From positions 488,395-552,394 of the forward strand of contig NZ_FORH01000001.1 of NCBI RefSeq assembly GCF_900113955.1: 64,000 nucleotides of DNA, given 5' to 3'. The notes beneath the pieces are model-generated. The model saw only the letters and a list, made by a program, of their open reading frames with translations, did no database searches and was not told the origin of the DNA. The translations under genes were made by a program, and so were the position numbers. Positions 27,475-36,256 of the stretch are shown piece after piece; the first letter of the stretch is position 1; every line of letters begins with the position of its first letter. This stretch comes from Celeribacter neptunius (GTDB lineage: Bacteria > Pseudomonadota > Alphaproteobacteria > Rhodobacterales > Rhodobacteraceae).

Positions 27475-28665
27475 ATGCAGCTATTGGCGATCATCGGCGC
27501 GACGCTTCTGGTGGCGGGGCTGTTGAGCTGGCGAGGTTTTTCCAGCGCGCCTTTGTGGAAAGCCACGGTAACGCCACTGGCCTCGATCATCGGCTCCGGG
27601 TTTCTGGTGCTTGGGCCGATTCTGGCCCAGGCCTATGGTGCCTGGACGCCGCTGGCCATGGCGCTCCTGTGTGCGCTCGCCTATGCGATCGGGGCGGCGA
27701 TCCGGTTCAATATCTCGGTGCGGGCGGGGACGGGTCATGATGCGCTCTCGGCGCGGATCGAAAGCCTTGCCTCCTGGGCGCTGTCCTTCGCCTATGTGAT
27801 CTCGGTCGCCTATTATCTCAATCTTCTGGGCGCGTTTGCGGTGAGCCTGACGCCCTGGGACAGCCAGCTGGCCGGGCGCTGGGTGACGACGGTGGTGTTT
27901 CTGCTGATCCTCATTGTCGGCTGGACCAAGGGCTTCTCGGCCTTGGAACGTCTGGAGCAGGTCTCGGTGAGCCTGAAACTGGCGATCATCGCTGGGCTTC
28001 TCATGGGATTGGGCTGGTATTTTGGCGGGCGGGCCTCCGAAGGGAGCTTGATCGTGAGCCCGGCAAAGCTCACGGGCGGGGCGGCGGTGAGCCTGTTGTT
28101 CGGGCTGTTGGTGACGGTGCAGGGCTTTGAGACCTCGCGCTATCTGGGCGCCGAATACGATGCGGCGCTGCGCATCCGGGCGATGAGGTTGGCGCAAGGG
28201 CTCTCGACCGCGATCTATATGATCTATGTGGTGCTGATGGCCTATGTGTTCGTGCCAGAGCAGATCGAGACCTCGGAGACCGCGATCATCGACATGATGG
28301 CCGTGGTCGCGCCGGTGTTGCCCATCATGCTGGTGATGGCGGCGCTGGCGGCGCAGTTCTCGGCCGCGGTGGCGGACACTTCGGGGGCGGGCGGTCTGGT
28401 CGCGGAACTGACCCGGGGCAGGGTGCCGGTGAAGACGGGTTATGCCGCGCTGGTGGCGCTGGGGCTATGCCTCACCTGGTTTCTCGACGTGTTCCAGATC
28501 ATCTCCTGGGCGTCGAAGGCTTTCGCTGGGTATTACACGCTGCAAGGCGCGATTGCCGTGGTGTTGGCCCGGCGCGAGAGGCGCCCTGCGGGCCAGGTGG
28601 TGTTTTTCGCTCTGGTGACCGCTTTGGCGGCGGCCGTGACGCTGTTCGGCGTGGCGGTGGAGTAG
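27475..28665 (+). CDS. APC-superfamily-like membrane transporter
   Basis: About 396 residues with 10-12 hydrophobic helices, beginning LLAIIGATLLVAGLLSWRG. The N-terminal ASIIGSGFLVLGPILAQAYG resembles the unwound first helix of amino acid/polyamine/organocation transporters. The substrate is unknown. ATG 27475 with an AAAGGAAC site is preferred over an upstream in-frame GTG at 27427. It lies 76 nt after mltG and is convergent with the potassium-channel-like gene. Confidence 0.65.
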   Translation: MQLLAIIGATLLVAGLLSWRGFSSAPLWKATVTPLASIIGSGFLVLGPILAQAYGAWTPLAMALLCALAYAIGAAIRFNISVRAGTGHDALSARIESLASWALSFAYVISVAYYLNLLGAFAVSLTPWDSQLAGRWVTTVVFLLILIVGWTKGFSALERLEQVSVSLKLAIIAGLLMGLGWYFGGRASEGSLIVSPAKLTGGAAVSLLFGLLVTVQGFETSRYLGAEYDAALRIRAMRLAQGLSTAIYMIYVVLMAYVFVPEQIETSETAIIDMMAVVAPVLPIMLVMAALAAQFSAAVADTSGAGGLVAELTRGRVPVKTGYAALVALGLCLTWFLDVFQIISWASKAFAGYYTLQGAIAVVLARRERRPAGQVVFFALVTALAAAVTLFGVAVE

Positions 28666-28681
28666 GGTGAGGCTCTGCTTC

Positions 28682-28904
28682 GCGGGACGGAGGGAACGTT
28701 TGAACCATGTGCAACCGCCCGGAACAGCAACGCAGTTGCCCGGGCGTGCGCCGGACCGTCCCGGCGGTCAGGCGCATTACCACCCTAGTACAACGCTCTG
28801 ATCTCTTTCGGGTTTGGCAGACATAAAGCACAGCGTTCAATCGTTGCTGCGCCAGCCCACGGTCCGGCGCACGCCCTCACGACCAATGTCTGCAAAGGGC
28901 TCAG
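28682..28904. repeat. Structured dispersed intergenic repeat, copy 1
   Basis: It shares long blocks with 51930-52126 in the same orientation: an 18-mer starting GCAACCGCCCGG, a 23-mer starting TGCGCCAGCCC, ACATAAA and CAAAGGGCTCAG. A hairpin CGCCCGG-AACA-GCAAC-GCA-GTTGC-CCGGGCG is followed by a second domain: outer arms GCAGACAT / ATGTCTGC enclose GCGCC / GGCGC. This copy has about 25 extra bases after the first hairpin compared with copy 2. Its right end overlaps the 3' end of the neighbouring minus-strand gene by a few bases. Confidence 0.75.
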
Positions 28905-29674
28905 TTCAACCCTTCGGTGCCGATATGCACCACCGCGCCGCAATGTTTGCAATGCACCGCATCGGCATCATGGAGCATCAACCCGCAGCTCTCGCATTCG
29001 TAGCGCACTTTCGAGGGGCGAAAGAGCACCTGTGCCAGGCGCAGGAACAGGGTGACGCCAAAGAACATCACGCCGATGGACAGGAGCCGCCCCGAGGTGC
29101 CCTGAAGCGTGATATCGCCAAAGCCCGTGGTGGTGAGCGTGGTGATGGTGAAATAGAGCGCATCCGCATAGTTGCGGATCATCGGGTTGCGCCCGTGTTC
29201 GAGCGCGTAGATCAGCCCGGTGGTGACGAAGATGAAGACCAGAAGGTTGATCGCGGCGATGATCACCTCTTCATGTTTGCGGAACAGGATGAAATCCTGC
29301 CTGAGCCGGTTCATCAGCTGATAGGTGTGCAAGAGCCGCAAGGTCCGCAGGATGCGCAGAAAACCGAGCCCTTCGCCGGCCAGCGGCGCGATGAAGGACA
29401 GCATCGCGACGATATCCGCAAGCGTCGAGGGCCGGGTGAGGTAATGGAGCTTGCGCTGGGAGACATAGACCCGGGCGGAAAAATCCATCAGGATCAGCAG
29501 TCCGACGATGAGATCGGTGATCTCGACCCAGAGCGGATGGGTGAAAAACGAGGTGACGATGACGAAGAGGATCGTCGTCAGGTCAAAGGCCAACAGCGCA
29601 TAGCGGAACCGATGCGCGCGGTCGCTGCTGCCCTCATAGAGTTCGCTGAGCCTCGCATGAAACGTGCTGGCCAT
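28901..29674 (-). CDS. Voltage-gated potassium-channel-like protein with C-terminal zinc ribbon
   Basis: About 257 residues. Membrane helices are followed by an S4-like helix with regularly spaced basic residues (LGFLRILRTLRLLHTYQLMNRLR), a pore loop with filter TLTTTGFGD and a last membrane helix (LSIGVMFFGVTLFLRLAQVLF). The tail has two CxxC pairs (YECESCGLML and VHCKHCGAVV), a small zinc-ribbon that is unusual for such channels. ATG 29674 is chosen because AAAGGAGG lies just upstream. It diverges from the GTA cluster. Confidence 0.82.
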   Translation of the reverse strand: MASTFHARLSELYEGSSDRAHRFRYALLAFDLTTILFVIVTSFFTHPLWVEITDLIVGLLILMDFSARVYVSQRKLHYLTRPSTLADIVAMLSFIAPLAGEGLGFLRILRTLRLLHTYQLMNRLRQDFILFRKHEEVIIAAINLLVFIFVTTGLIYALEHGRNPMIRNYADALYFTITTLTTTGFGDITLQGTSGRLLSIGVMFFGVTLFLRLAQVLFRPSKVRYECESCGLMLHDADAVHCKHCGAVVHIGTEGLN

Positions 29675-30028
29675 ATGCGCGCCTCCTTTGCACCTCTTGC
29701 CACGATCCTGTCGTGGCTTCTGGTGATGGGCGAAAACCCGTGTGTTTTCAAGAGTAAACAGCACGGCGCCTGCAAGAGGGTAAAAAGACTGCCTGCACTG
29801 CGGACTTTGTGTTAGTTCTTTGAAAAATATAAATAAATTGACTTTCGAGCGGTGTTGTGGCAGGTTCCGCCCATGCTAGAAGACCTGAGCGAACGGTCCA
29901 TGGTGCACCTGAGGGGGTGTGCCGGGGCCGTTTTTCTTTGGCGCGGCGGCGCGGTCGGACGGAGCGGTTTTGACCGTCCGATCCTGTGAGGCGCGCCGGG
30001 CACTCGGATCTCTCGTGCGGAGACAAGC
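29675..30028. promoter_or_regulatory. GTA upstream region with leader hairpin
   Basis: A gap between the divergent channel gene and GTA g1. It contains an AT-rich stretch with a TTGACT box at 29838 (no clear -10 box) and, nearer g1, a stem GGTCGGACGG (29953-29962) / CCGTCCGATC (29974-29983) with one G-U pair. GTA transcription in relatives is switched on by GafA; I cannot identify its site here. Confidence 0.35.
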
Positions 30029-30373
30029 ATGAGAGGCACTACCATGAAAAAGACAGCATCATCTGTGGGGGATGAGAGCGGTTCGATGGATCGCATCGAC
30101 AGATCCGTGACGAATGCGCTGAGCTGGGCGATCGACGCCCTGGAAGACGCAGTCGGCAGGCTGGCTCTGGGCGAGAAGGCGGAAAAAGAGGTGCGACCTC
30201 TGATCGCCGATCTGCGGCGGGCGCAATTGCTGGCGATGAAAGAAAGGCAAAATCTCGATGAGGAAAGACGCAAACGCGGAGAGCTTGTTCCGGGAGAGAT
30301 CGACTTTGACGCAGCCCGATCTCAGATCCTTGATCACCTGGCTCGCCTCCGAGCCGCCCGAGGTCCAGAGTGA
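30029..30373 (+). CDS. GTA small terminase-like protein (g1)
   Basis: A 114-residue protein, mostly helical, with the coiled segment EKEVRPLIADLRRAQLLAMKERQNLDEERRKRG and a basic C-terminus. Position directly before the terminase large subunit and size match RcGTA g1, the small terminase. It would help recognise and load DNA into capsids. Start ATG 30029 or ATG 30044 (GAGAGG upstream). Its 3' end overlaps g2. Confidence 0.8.
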   Translation: MRGTTMKKTASSVGDESGSMDRIDRSVTNALSWAIDALEDAVGRLALGEKAEKEVRPLIADLRRAQLLAMKERQNLDEERRKRGELVPGEIDFDAARSQILDHLARLRAARGPE

Positions 30374-31661
30374 GTTTCTGGATAGATTGGAGGAGGGGGC
30401 GCTTCTGGCGCTCCCTTATCTGTTCGAGGCCTGGGCGCTCGAGCATCAGATCCCACCCGAGGGCAGATGGCGCAGCTGGGTGATCCTCGGCGGGCGCGGT
30501 GCGGGTAAGACCCGCGCCGGCTCCGAATGGGTGCGGAGCCAGGTCGAGGGCGCGCGGCCGAGGCAAAAGGGCAAGGCCCGGCGGGTGGCGCTCATCGGTG
30601 AGACCTATGATCAGGCGCGCGAGGTGATGGTGTTTGGCGACAGCGGTATCCTCGCCGCGTCGCCGCCGGACCGACGGCCGACATGGTCGGCCACACGCCG
30701 GACGCTTGTCTGGCCCAATGGCGCCGAGGCGACGGTGTTTTCCGGCCATGATCCGGAGGCTCTGCGCGGGCCGCAATTTGATGCCGCCTGGGTCGATGAG
30801 CTGGCGAAATGGCGCGATCCTCAGGCGGCCTGGGATATGCTGCAATTCGGGCTCCGCTTAGGCGACGACCCGCGGGCGGTGGTCACCACCACGCCGCGCA
30901 ATGTGGCGGTACTCAAAGCGCTTCTGGCCCGCGACAGCACGGTCACGACGCATGCCCCGACCGAGGCCAATGCCGCCAATCTCGCCAGCTCCTTTCTCGA
31001 AGAGGTCAAGGCGCGCTATGCCGGAACACGGCTCGGGCGGCAGGAGCTCGACGGTGTGCTTCTGGACGAGGAGGAGGGCGCGCTCTGGTCGTTGGCAAAA
31101 CTCGAGGCGAGCCGTGCCGACAGATTACCGGAGTTCGACCGCATCGTCGTCGCCGTCGATCCGCCGGTCACCGGCCACAAAGGCTCGGACGAATGCGGCA
31201 TCATTGTCGTGGGCGCGGTGACACAGGGCCCGCCACAGGACTGGCGTGCCTATGTGCTCGAAGACGCTTCGGTCTCGGCCGCCTCGCCCACCGTCTGGGC
31301 CGAGGCGGCGATTGCGGCCTTGGCGCGCTGGCGGGGCGACAAGGTGGTGGCCGAGGTCAATCAGGGCGGCGATCTGGTGGAGACGGTGCTCAGACAGATC
31401 GATCCTCTGGTCGCCTATAAATCCGTCCGGGCGAGCAAGGGCAAGGCGGCGCGTGCCGAACCCGTCGCCGCGCTTTACGATCAGGGCCGGGTCCGGCATG
31501 TCAGAGGCCTGGGCGATCTGGAAGACCAGATGGTTCGCATGACTGCCCAAGGTTATCAGGCGCCGGGCAGCCCCGACCGCTTGGACGCGCTGGTCTGGGC
31601 CATCCACGAGCTGATGATCCTGCCCAACCCGGCACGACCGCGGATCAGGACGGTGGGGTGA
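30258..31661 (+). CDS. GTA terminase large subunit (g2)
   Basis: A 467-residue packaging motor. The ATPase domain has Walker A GGRGAGKT (78-85) and a Walker-B-like FDAAWVDELAKW. The C-terminal nuclease domain has RIVVAVDPPVTG and further acidic residues (EVNQGGD). It packages genomic DNA into GTA heads. An alternative start is TTG 30306, which has a better site (GGGAGAG); the ATG at 30258 lacks one. Either way it overlaps g1. It is intact. Confidence 0.92.
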   Translation: MRKDANAESLFRERSTLTQPDLRSLITWLASEPPEVQSEFLDRLEEGALLALPYLFEAWALEHQIPPEGRWRSWVILGGRGAGKTRAGSEWVRSQVEGARPRQKGKARRVALIGETYDQAREVMVFGDSGILAASPPDRRPTWSATRRTLVWPNGAEATVFSGHDPEALRGPQFDAAWVDELAKWRDPQAAWDMLQFGLRLGDDPRAVVTTTPRNVAVLKALLARDSTVTTHAPTEANAANLASSFLEEVKARYAGTRLGRQELDGVLLDEEEGALWSLAKLEASRADRLPEFDRIVVAVDPPVTGHKGSDECGIIVVGAVTQGPPQDWRAYVLEDASVSAASPTVWAEAAIAALARWRGDKVVAEVNQGGDLVETVLRQIDPLVAYKSVRASKGKAARAEPVAALYDQGRVRHVRGLGDLEDQMVRMTAQGYQAPGSPDRLDALVWAIHELMILPNPARPRIRTVG

Positions 31662-31711
31662 CGCGACTTGTGACGCGCGGCGCATCGAAAAGGTGATGCC
31701 GCGCATCCGGG

Positions 31712-32206
31712 TTATTGAGCTGTCTCTTTCGCGGTGAACTCATCCAGTGTGGATTTGAGTTGTTTGGGGAGGTGGCGTTGATCAAAATGGGCAGTCAGAG
31801 CCTGAAACGCGAGAACCGCCCCGGCTAACCCCATGATTTGCACTCGGGATATGTTTGCCGATGGCTCGACCGTAATCATTCCGAAGAGGAAGATCGCCAG
31901 CATGATCCTCCAGTATATTTTTGTTATCTTTTTGCTTTTGGAAGTCGGTTCCAGAACGAAACAGGGCAAGGAGGTGCTGGTCTCTAGCCGAACTTCGTAG
32001 ATCACCGTGAGAAACCAGAGCATTGCTATCGGATACAGTTTGATCCGCCCGGCATTCAGATAGTCCAGCGCGTCTTCGGCGACTGTTGTGCGATCCTCGT
32101 CCACCTTGGTGAGAGGGATACAAACTGTGTTCAAAAACATGAGCTCAAAAAGGATCTTCCTAGACGTGTCGAAGAAATCTTTAAGGCGTGTAAAAATCAA
32201 ATTCAT
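31712..32206 (-). CDS. Membrane protein inserted backwards within the GTA cluster
   Basis: About 164 residues from ATG 32206; an ATG at 32293 would add 29 residues. Three hydrophobic segments are visible: LYPIAMLWFLTVIYEV, IYWRIMLAIFLFGMITV and VQIMGLAGAVLAFQALTA. The C-terminus is charged. I do not recognise the family. It lies between terminase (g2) and portal (g3) on the opposite strand, is clearly less GC-rich than its neighbours, and is not part of the standard GTA cluster, so it looks like a moron-type insertion. Confidence 0.6.
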   Translation of the reverse strand: MNLIFTRLKDFFDTSRKILFELMFLNTVCIPLTKVDEDRTTVAEDALDYLNAGRIKLYPIAMLWFLTVIYEVRLETSTSLPCFVLEPTSKSKKITKIYWRIMLAIFLFGMITVEPSANISRVQIMGLAGAVLAFQALTAHFDQRHLPKQLKSTLDEFTAKETAQ

Positions 32207-32396
32207 CTTCTGCAAAGCCAAATCTTTCTCAAAGCATCCTTGATCTTCATGGCAGGTGCAAGACGCATCACCCGTTGCGCCCCGTGCCCTCACCGTACGC
32301 TCTGCTCAGAACTTCTTTTCTCCTCGGCGTTAAAACCTGTCTCCAACGACGGCGCGGGATCGCAGGACCCGGCACAGATCAGGAGATGAGAGCCAG

Positions 32397-33767
32397 ATGT
32401 TTGATATGTTCAAGCGCAGTGCCGAGGCCCGTGCAGAGAGCCCGGAAGAGGCGAAGGCCTCGGCCACCGGGCCGGTCGTGGCGGCGATGTCCGGGGCGAT
32501 GTTCGGCACGGGTCGGGTGGCCTGGTCGCCGCGCGACACGGTGACGCTGGCCCGCGTCGGCTTTGCCGGCAACCCGGTCGGGTTTCGCTGTGTCAAACTG
32601 ATTTCCGAGGCTGCGGCTGCCCTGCCTTTGATCTTGCAAAACAAAGAGATGAGGTTCGAGGTTCATCCTGTCTTGGAGCTGATTTCGCGCCCCAATCCGG
32701 CGCAGGGGCGCGCCGAGTTGTTCGAAGCGCTCTACGGTCAGTTTCTTCTGTCCGGCAATGGCTATCTTGAGGCGGTTGGCGATTGGGAGATCGGCCCCGC
32801 AGAGGTGCCAAAAGAACTCCATGTGCTGCGCTCGGACCGGATGAGTCTCATTCCCGGCGCCGATGGCTGGCCGGTCGGGTATGAATACGCGGTGGGCGGG
32901 CGCAAGCATCGGTTCAGCGTGACCGAGGGGCATGCCCCGATCTGCCATATCAAGGCCTTTCACCCGTCCGATGACCATTACGGGCTCTCGCCCATCCAGG
33001 CGGCGGCCACCGCGATCGATGTGCACAATGCCGCCTCGCGCTGGTCCAAGTCTCTCTTGGACAATGCCGCACGGCCCTCGGGGGCGATCGTCTACAAGGG
33101 CGCGGATGGCCAGGGCGCCATGGGGGCGGATCAGTACGATCGGCTCCTGTCCGAGATGGAGGCGCATCATCAGGGCGCGCGCAATGCCGGGCGACCGATG
33201 CTTCTGGAAGGAGGACTGGACTGGAAACCCATGGGGTTCAGCCCGTCCGACATGGAATTTCAGAAGACCAAGGAGGCGGCGGGGCGCGAGATCGCGCTCG
33301 CCTTCGGGGTGCCGCCGATGCTCTTGGGCATTCCTGGCGACATGACCTATGCCAATTATCAGGAGGCCAACCGGGCCTTCTATCGCCTGACCGTGCTGCC
33401 GATGGTCACCAAGGTGAGTGCGGCGATCGGCCATTGGCTCTCCGAGATGGTCGGTGAGGCCTTGGAGCTGAAGCCCGATCTCGATCAGGTGCCGGCGCTG
33501 GCCATCGAGCGCGATGCGCAATGGGCACGGATTGCGGGGGCGGCTTTCCTCACCGATGAGGAGAAGCGCAGCATGTTGGGTCTGCCGCCGCTGGTGGCAG
33601 AGGAGGCGCCGAAGGATGACCCCGCGCCAGATACCGATCCCGAAGCCGCAGGGCCGGACGCCGCCCCCGAGCACCCAGCGCCCTCCGAACTCCCTGTGCC
33701 CCTCGGGCCACCCGCGCAGGACGCGCGGGACTCGGAGCCCGAGACGCAGGGAGGCAGCGATGCGTAA
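32397..33767 (+). CDS. GTA portal protein (g3)
   Basis: A 456-residue HK97-type portal protein. Family features include GNPVGFRCVKLISEAAAALPL near the start, LSGNGYLEA, HIKAFHPSDDHYGLSPIQAAATAID and the C-terminal FGVPPMLLGIPGDMTYANYQEANRAFYRLTVLP. It would form the ring through which DNA enters the head. A Pro/Asp-rich tail ends the protein. Its stop overlaps the protease start (ATGCGTAA). It is intact. Confidence 0.93.
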   Translation: MFDMFKRSAEARAESPEEAKASATGPVVAAMSGAMFGTGRVAWSPRDTVTLARVGFAGNPVGFRCVKLISEAAAALPLILQNKEMRFEVHPVLELISRPNPAQGRAELFEALYGQFLLSGNGYLEAVGDWEIGPAEVPKELHVLRSDRMSLIPGADGWPVGYEYAVGGRKHRFSVTEGHAPICHIKAFHPSDDHYGLSPIQAAATAIDVHNAASRWSKSLLDNAARPSGAIVYKGADGQGAMGADQYDRLLSEMEAHHQGARNAGRPMLLEGGLDWKPMGFSPSDMEFQKTKEAAGREIALAFGVPPMLLGIPGDMTYANYQEANRAFYRLTVLPMVTKVSAAIGHWLSEMVGEALELKPDLDQVPALAIERDAQWARIAGAAFLTDEEKRSMLGLPPLVAEEAPKDDPAPDTDPEAAGPDAAPEHPAPSELPVPLGPPAQDARDSEPETQGGSDA

Positions 33768-34314
33768 CTCGGAGGTCGCGGCTTTGGAGCATAAATTCAC
33801 CCGCATCGACGCTATCGATATTCTTGATAATATCGTTAAAATAGAGGGTTACGCCTCACTCTTCGGGCGATGCGACAGTGGCGGCGACATCGTGCAGAGC
33901 GGCGCCTACCGGGCTTCGCTTGCCGCGCTCAAGGCCAAGGGGCGCTCGGTCAAGATGCTATGGCAACATGATCCGGCGCAGCCGATCGGCGTTTGGGATG
34001 CGGTCTATGAGGACGCACGCGGGCTCTATGTCAAAGGTCGGATCCTGCCGGAATTGCAGCGCGGCCGCGAGGCGATGGCGCTGATCGAAGCCGGCGCGAT
34101 CGACGGGCTCTCCATAGGCTATCGCACGGTGAAGGCGCGGAAGGATGCCAAAGGCCATCGGTTGCTGACCGAGCTGGAGCTTTGGGAAGTCTCGCTGGTG
34201 ACATTCCCGATGCTGCCGGACGCGCGGCTGAGCCCGGAGGCGAAAACTGATCTGCTACACGAGATTGCGGCGGCGCTGAGAGCGGCGCGGGCGGCGCTGG
34301 CGGCCGATCCATGA
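33760..34314 (+). CDS. GTA prohead protease (g4)
   Basis: A 184-residue HK97-family serine protease: IEGYASLFGRCDSGGDIVQSGAY, KMLWQHDPAQPIGVW with the catalytic His, and GLSIGYR with the catalytic Ser. It would trim the capsid protein during head maturation. The start at 33760 is set by GGGAGG and by the 8-nt overlap with the portal stop; longer frames upstream are not coding. It is intact although its substrate, the capsid protein, is truncated. Confidence 0.92.
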   Translation: MRNSEVAALEHKFTRIDAIDILDNIVKIEGYASLFGRCDSGGDIVQSGAYRASLAALKAKGRSVKMLWQHDPAQPIGVWDAVYEDARGLYVKGRILPELQRGREAMALIEAGAIDGLSIGYRTVKARKDAKGHRLLTELELWEVSLVTFPMLPDARLSPEAKTDLLHEIAAALRAARAALAADP

Positions 34315-34372
34315 CGCCCGGTCCAAATCTTCGCGTCCCGGCGCCCCCCCATGACACCAAAGGAGCGTTTGG

Positions 34373-35605
34373 ATGAGCACCATCGAGACCGAGGAGATCG
34401 GATCTGTGCAGGAGGTCAAACTCGAACTTTCGAGTTTCATGAAGGATCTCAAAGGCTTTCAGGCCGATATCAACTCAAAACTTCAGTATCAGGAAGAGCG
34501 ACTGACCATGCTTGATCGTAAATCTCTTACTCTGTCCGCCGCGGCGATGCGCCCGGCCTTGTCCGCCTCGCGGGAGCCGGACCTGTCGCATAAGACGGCG
34601 TTTACCACCTATGTCCGCAATGGCGATGACGAGGCGCTGCGCGGGTTGGCGCTCGAGGGCAAGTCCATGTCGACGGCGGTGAATGGCGATGGCGGCTATC
34701 TCGTCGATCCGCAGACGTCGGAGATGATCAAATCGGTGCTGAAATCCACCGCCTCGATCCGCTCCATCGCCAATGTGGTCAACGTTGAGGCGACCTCTTA
34801 CGACGTGCTGATCGACACCACCGATCTCGGCTCCGGCTGGGTCACCGAGACCGGCAGCCTGTCGGAGACCGACACGCCGACCATCGATCGCATTTCGATC
34901 CCGCTTTACGAGCTGTCCGCCCTGCCGAAAGCCTCGCAGCGGCTGTTGGACGACAGCGCCTTTGATATCGAGGCCTGGCTTGCGGGCCGCATCGCCGACA
35001 AATTCGCCTCCGCCGAGGCGATGGCGGCGGCGTTCAATCAGGAGATGGGCCGCCTGCAGGCCACGGTGGCGGAGACGGGCCGCGAGGTTTCGAAGCTCGA
35101 AAGCGGTATCTCGCGCGGGCTGAAACGCGCCATCGACGGGCTGGTGTTCGACGGCGATACGCTCTCGGATGCGCTCAGGGGCTTGGGCACATCGATGCTG
35201 GATGCCGCCTATAATGCCGCGCTGACGCCGGTGACCTCGCATCTCGGCTCGGCGCTGGGCTCCGGGCTCGAAGGGATCATCCAGGGGCTGATGCCGTTCG
35301 AGCGCGGCGGGGCATTTGCCCAGGGCCGGGTGATGCCTTTCGCCAAGGGCGGGGTGGTCACCTCGCCGAGTTATTTCCCGATGCGCGGGGCCATCGGGCT
35401 GATGGGCGAGGCGGGCGCGGAGGCGATCCTGCCGCTCACCCGTGGCGCGAATGGCCGGTTGGGCGTCGAGGCGCAGGGCAGGGCCCGCCCGGTGAATATC
35501 ACCATGAATGTCACGACGCCCGATGTGCAGGGCTTCCGGCGCAGCCAGAGCCAGATCGCGGCGCAGCTCAGCCGGGCGCTGGGCCGCGGCTCGCGCAATC
35601 AATGA
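34373..35605 (+). CDS. Chimera: N-terminal half of GTA capsid (g5) fused to tape measure (g11)
   Basis: A 410-residue frame made of two unrelated GTA genes. Residues 1 to about 215 are HK97-like major capsid protein: a coiled N-arm (QYQEERLTMLDRKSL), GYLVDPQTSEMIKSVLKSTASIRSIANVV, and LPKASQRLLDDSAFDIEAWLAGRIADKF. From about residue 217 the sequence is the short GTA tape-measure protein: AAFNQEMGRLQATVAETGREVSKLESGIS, then Gly-rich FERGGAFAQGRVMPFAKGGVV. The join is in frame at about 35005-35030, in a GC-rich stretch that could have given microhomology. The capsid C-terminus and g6-g10 are missing. Confidence 0.9.
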   Translation: MSTIETEEIGSVQEVKLELSSFMKDLKGFQADINSKLQYQEERLTMLDRKSLTLSAAAMRPALSASREPDLSHKTAFTTYVRNGDDEALRGLALEGKSMSTAVNGDGGYLVDPQTSEMIKSVLKSTASIRSIANVVNVEATSYDVLIDTTDLGSGWVTETGSLSETDTPTIDRISIPLYELSALPKASQRLLDDSAFDIEAWLAGRIADKFASAEAMAAAFNQEMGRLQATVAETGREVSKLESGISRGLKRAIDGLVFDGDTLSDALRGLGTSMLDAAYNAALTPVTSHLGSALGSGLEGIIQGLMPFERGGAFAQGRVMPFAKGGVVTSPSYFPMRGAIGLMGEAGAEAILPLTRGANGRLGVEAQGRARPVNITMNVTTPDVQGFRRSQSQIAAQLSRALGRGSRNQ

Positions 35606-35623
35606 CGGATGGGAGGCAGAGAC

Positions 35624-36256
35624 ATGGGATTTCATGAGGTGAGATTTCCGGCCAATCTGAGTTTCGGCTCGGTCGGCGGGCCGGAGCGGCGCACCGATGT
35701 GGTGACGCTGGCCAACGGGTTCGAGGAGCGCAACACCCCCTGGGCGCATTCGCGTCGTCGCTATGACGCGGGGCTGGGCATGCGGTCCCTGGACGATATC
35801 GAGCTGATGATCGCCTTCTTCGAGGCCCGTCAGGGCCAGCTCTATGGCTTTCGCTGGAAAGACTGGTCGGATTACAAGAGCTGCAAACCCTCGGCCACGG
35901 TCGGGTTCGAGGATCAGCTGATCGGCCATGGCGATGGCGAGACCGCCACATTTCAGCTCGCGAAATCCTACATCTCCGGCGACGCCAGCTATCGGCGCCC
36001 GGTGACCAAACCTGTGCTCGGCACGGTGCTGGCGGGGATTCAGGGGCAACAGGCGCTGGAAGCCGTCGACTGGTCGGTCGACACCGACACCGGGCTGATC
36101 ACATTCGAGGCGCCGCCGGGTGAGGGCGCCGCCGTCACCGCAGGCTTCGAATTCGACGTGCCGGTGCGGTTCGACACCGACAGGATTTCGACCTCGGTGG
36201 CCTCGTTTCAGGCCGGCGAAGTGCCGAATGTCCCGGTGGTGGAGCTGCGCATCTGA
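35624..36256 (+). CDS. GTA distal tail protein (g12)
   Basis: About 210 residues of the DUF2460 family: GFHEVRFPANLSFGSVGGPERRTDVVTLANGFEERNTPWAHSRRRYDAG near the start, then GQLYGFRWKDWSDYKSC. In RcGTA this protein forms the distal tail ring that links the tail tube to the baseplate. ATG 35624 follows a GGGAGG site. It overlaps g13 by one base (TGATG). It is intact. Confidence 0.9.
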   Translation: MGFHEVRFPANLSFGSVGGPERRTDVVTLANGFEERNTPWAHSRRRYDAGLGMRSLDDIELMIAFFEARQGQLYGFRWKDWSDYKSCKPSATVGFEDQLIGHGDGETATFQLAKSYISGDASYRRPVTKPVLGTVLAGIQGQQALEAVDWSVDTDTGLITFEAPPGEGAAVTAGFEFDVPVRFDTDRISTSVASFQAGEVPNVPVVELRI

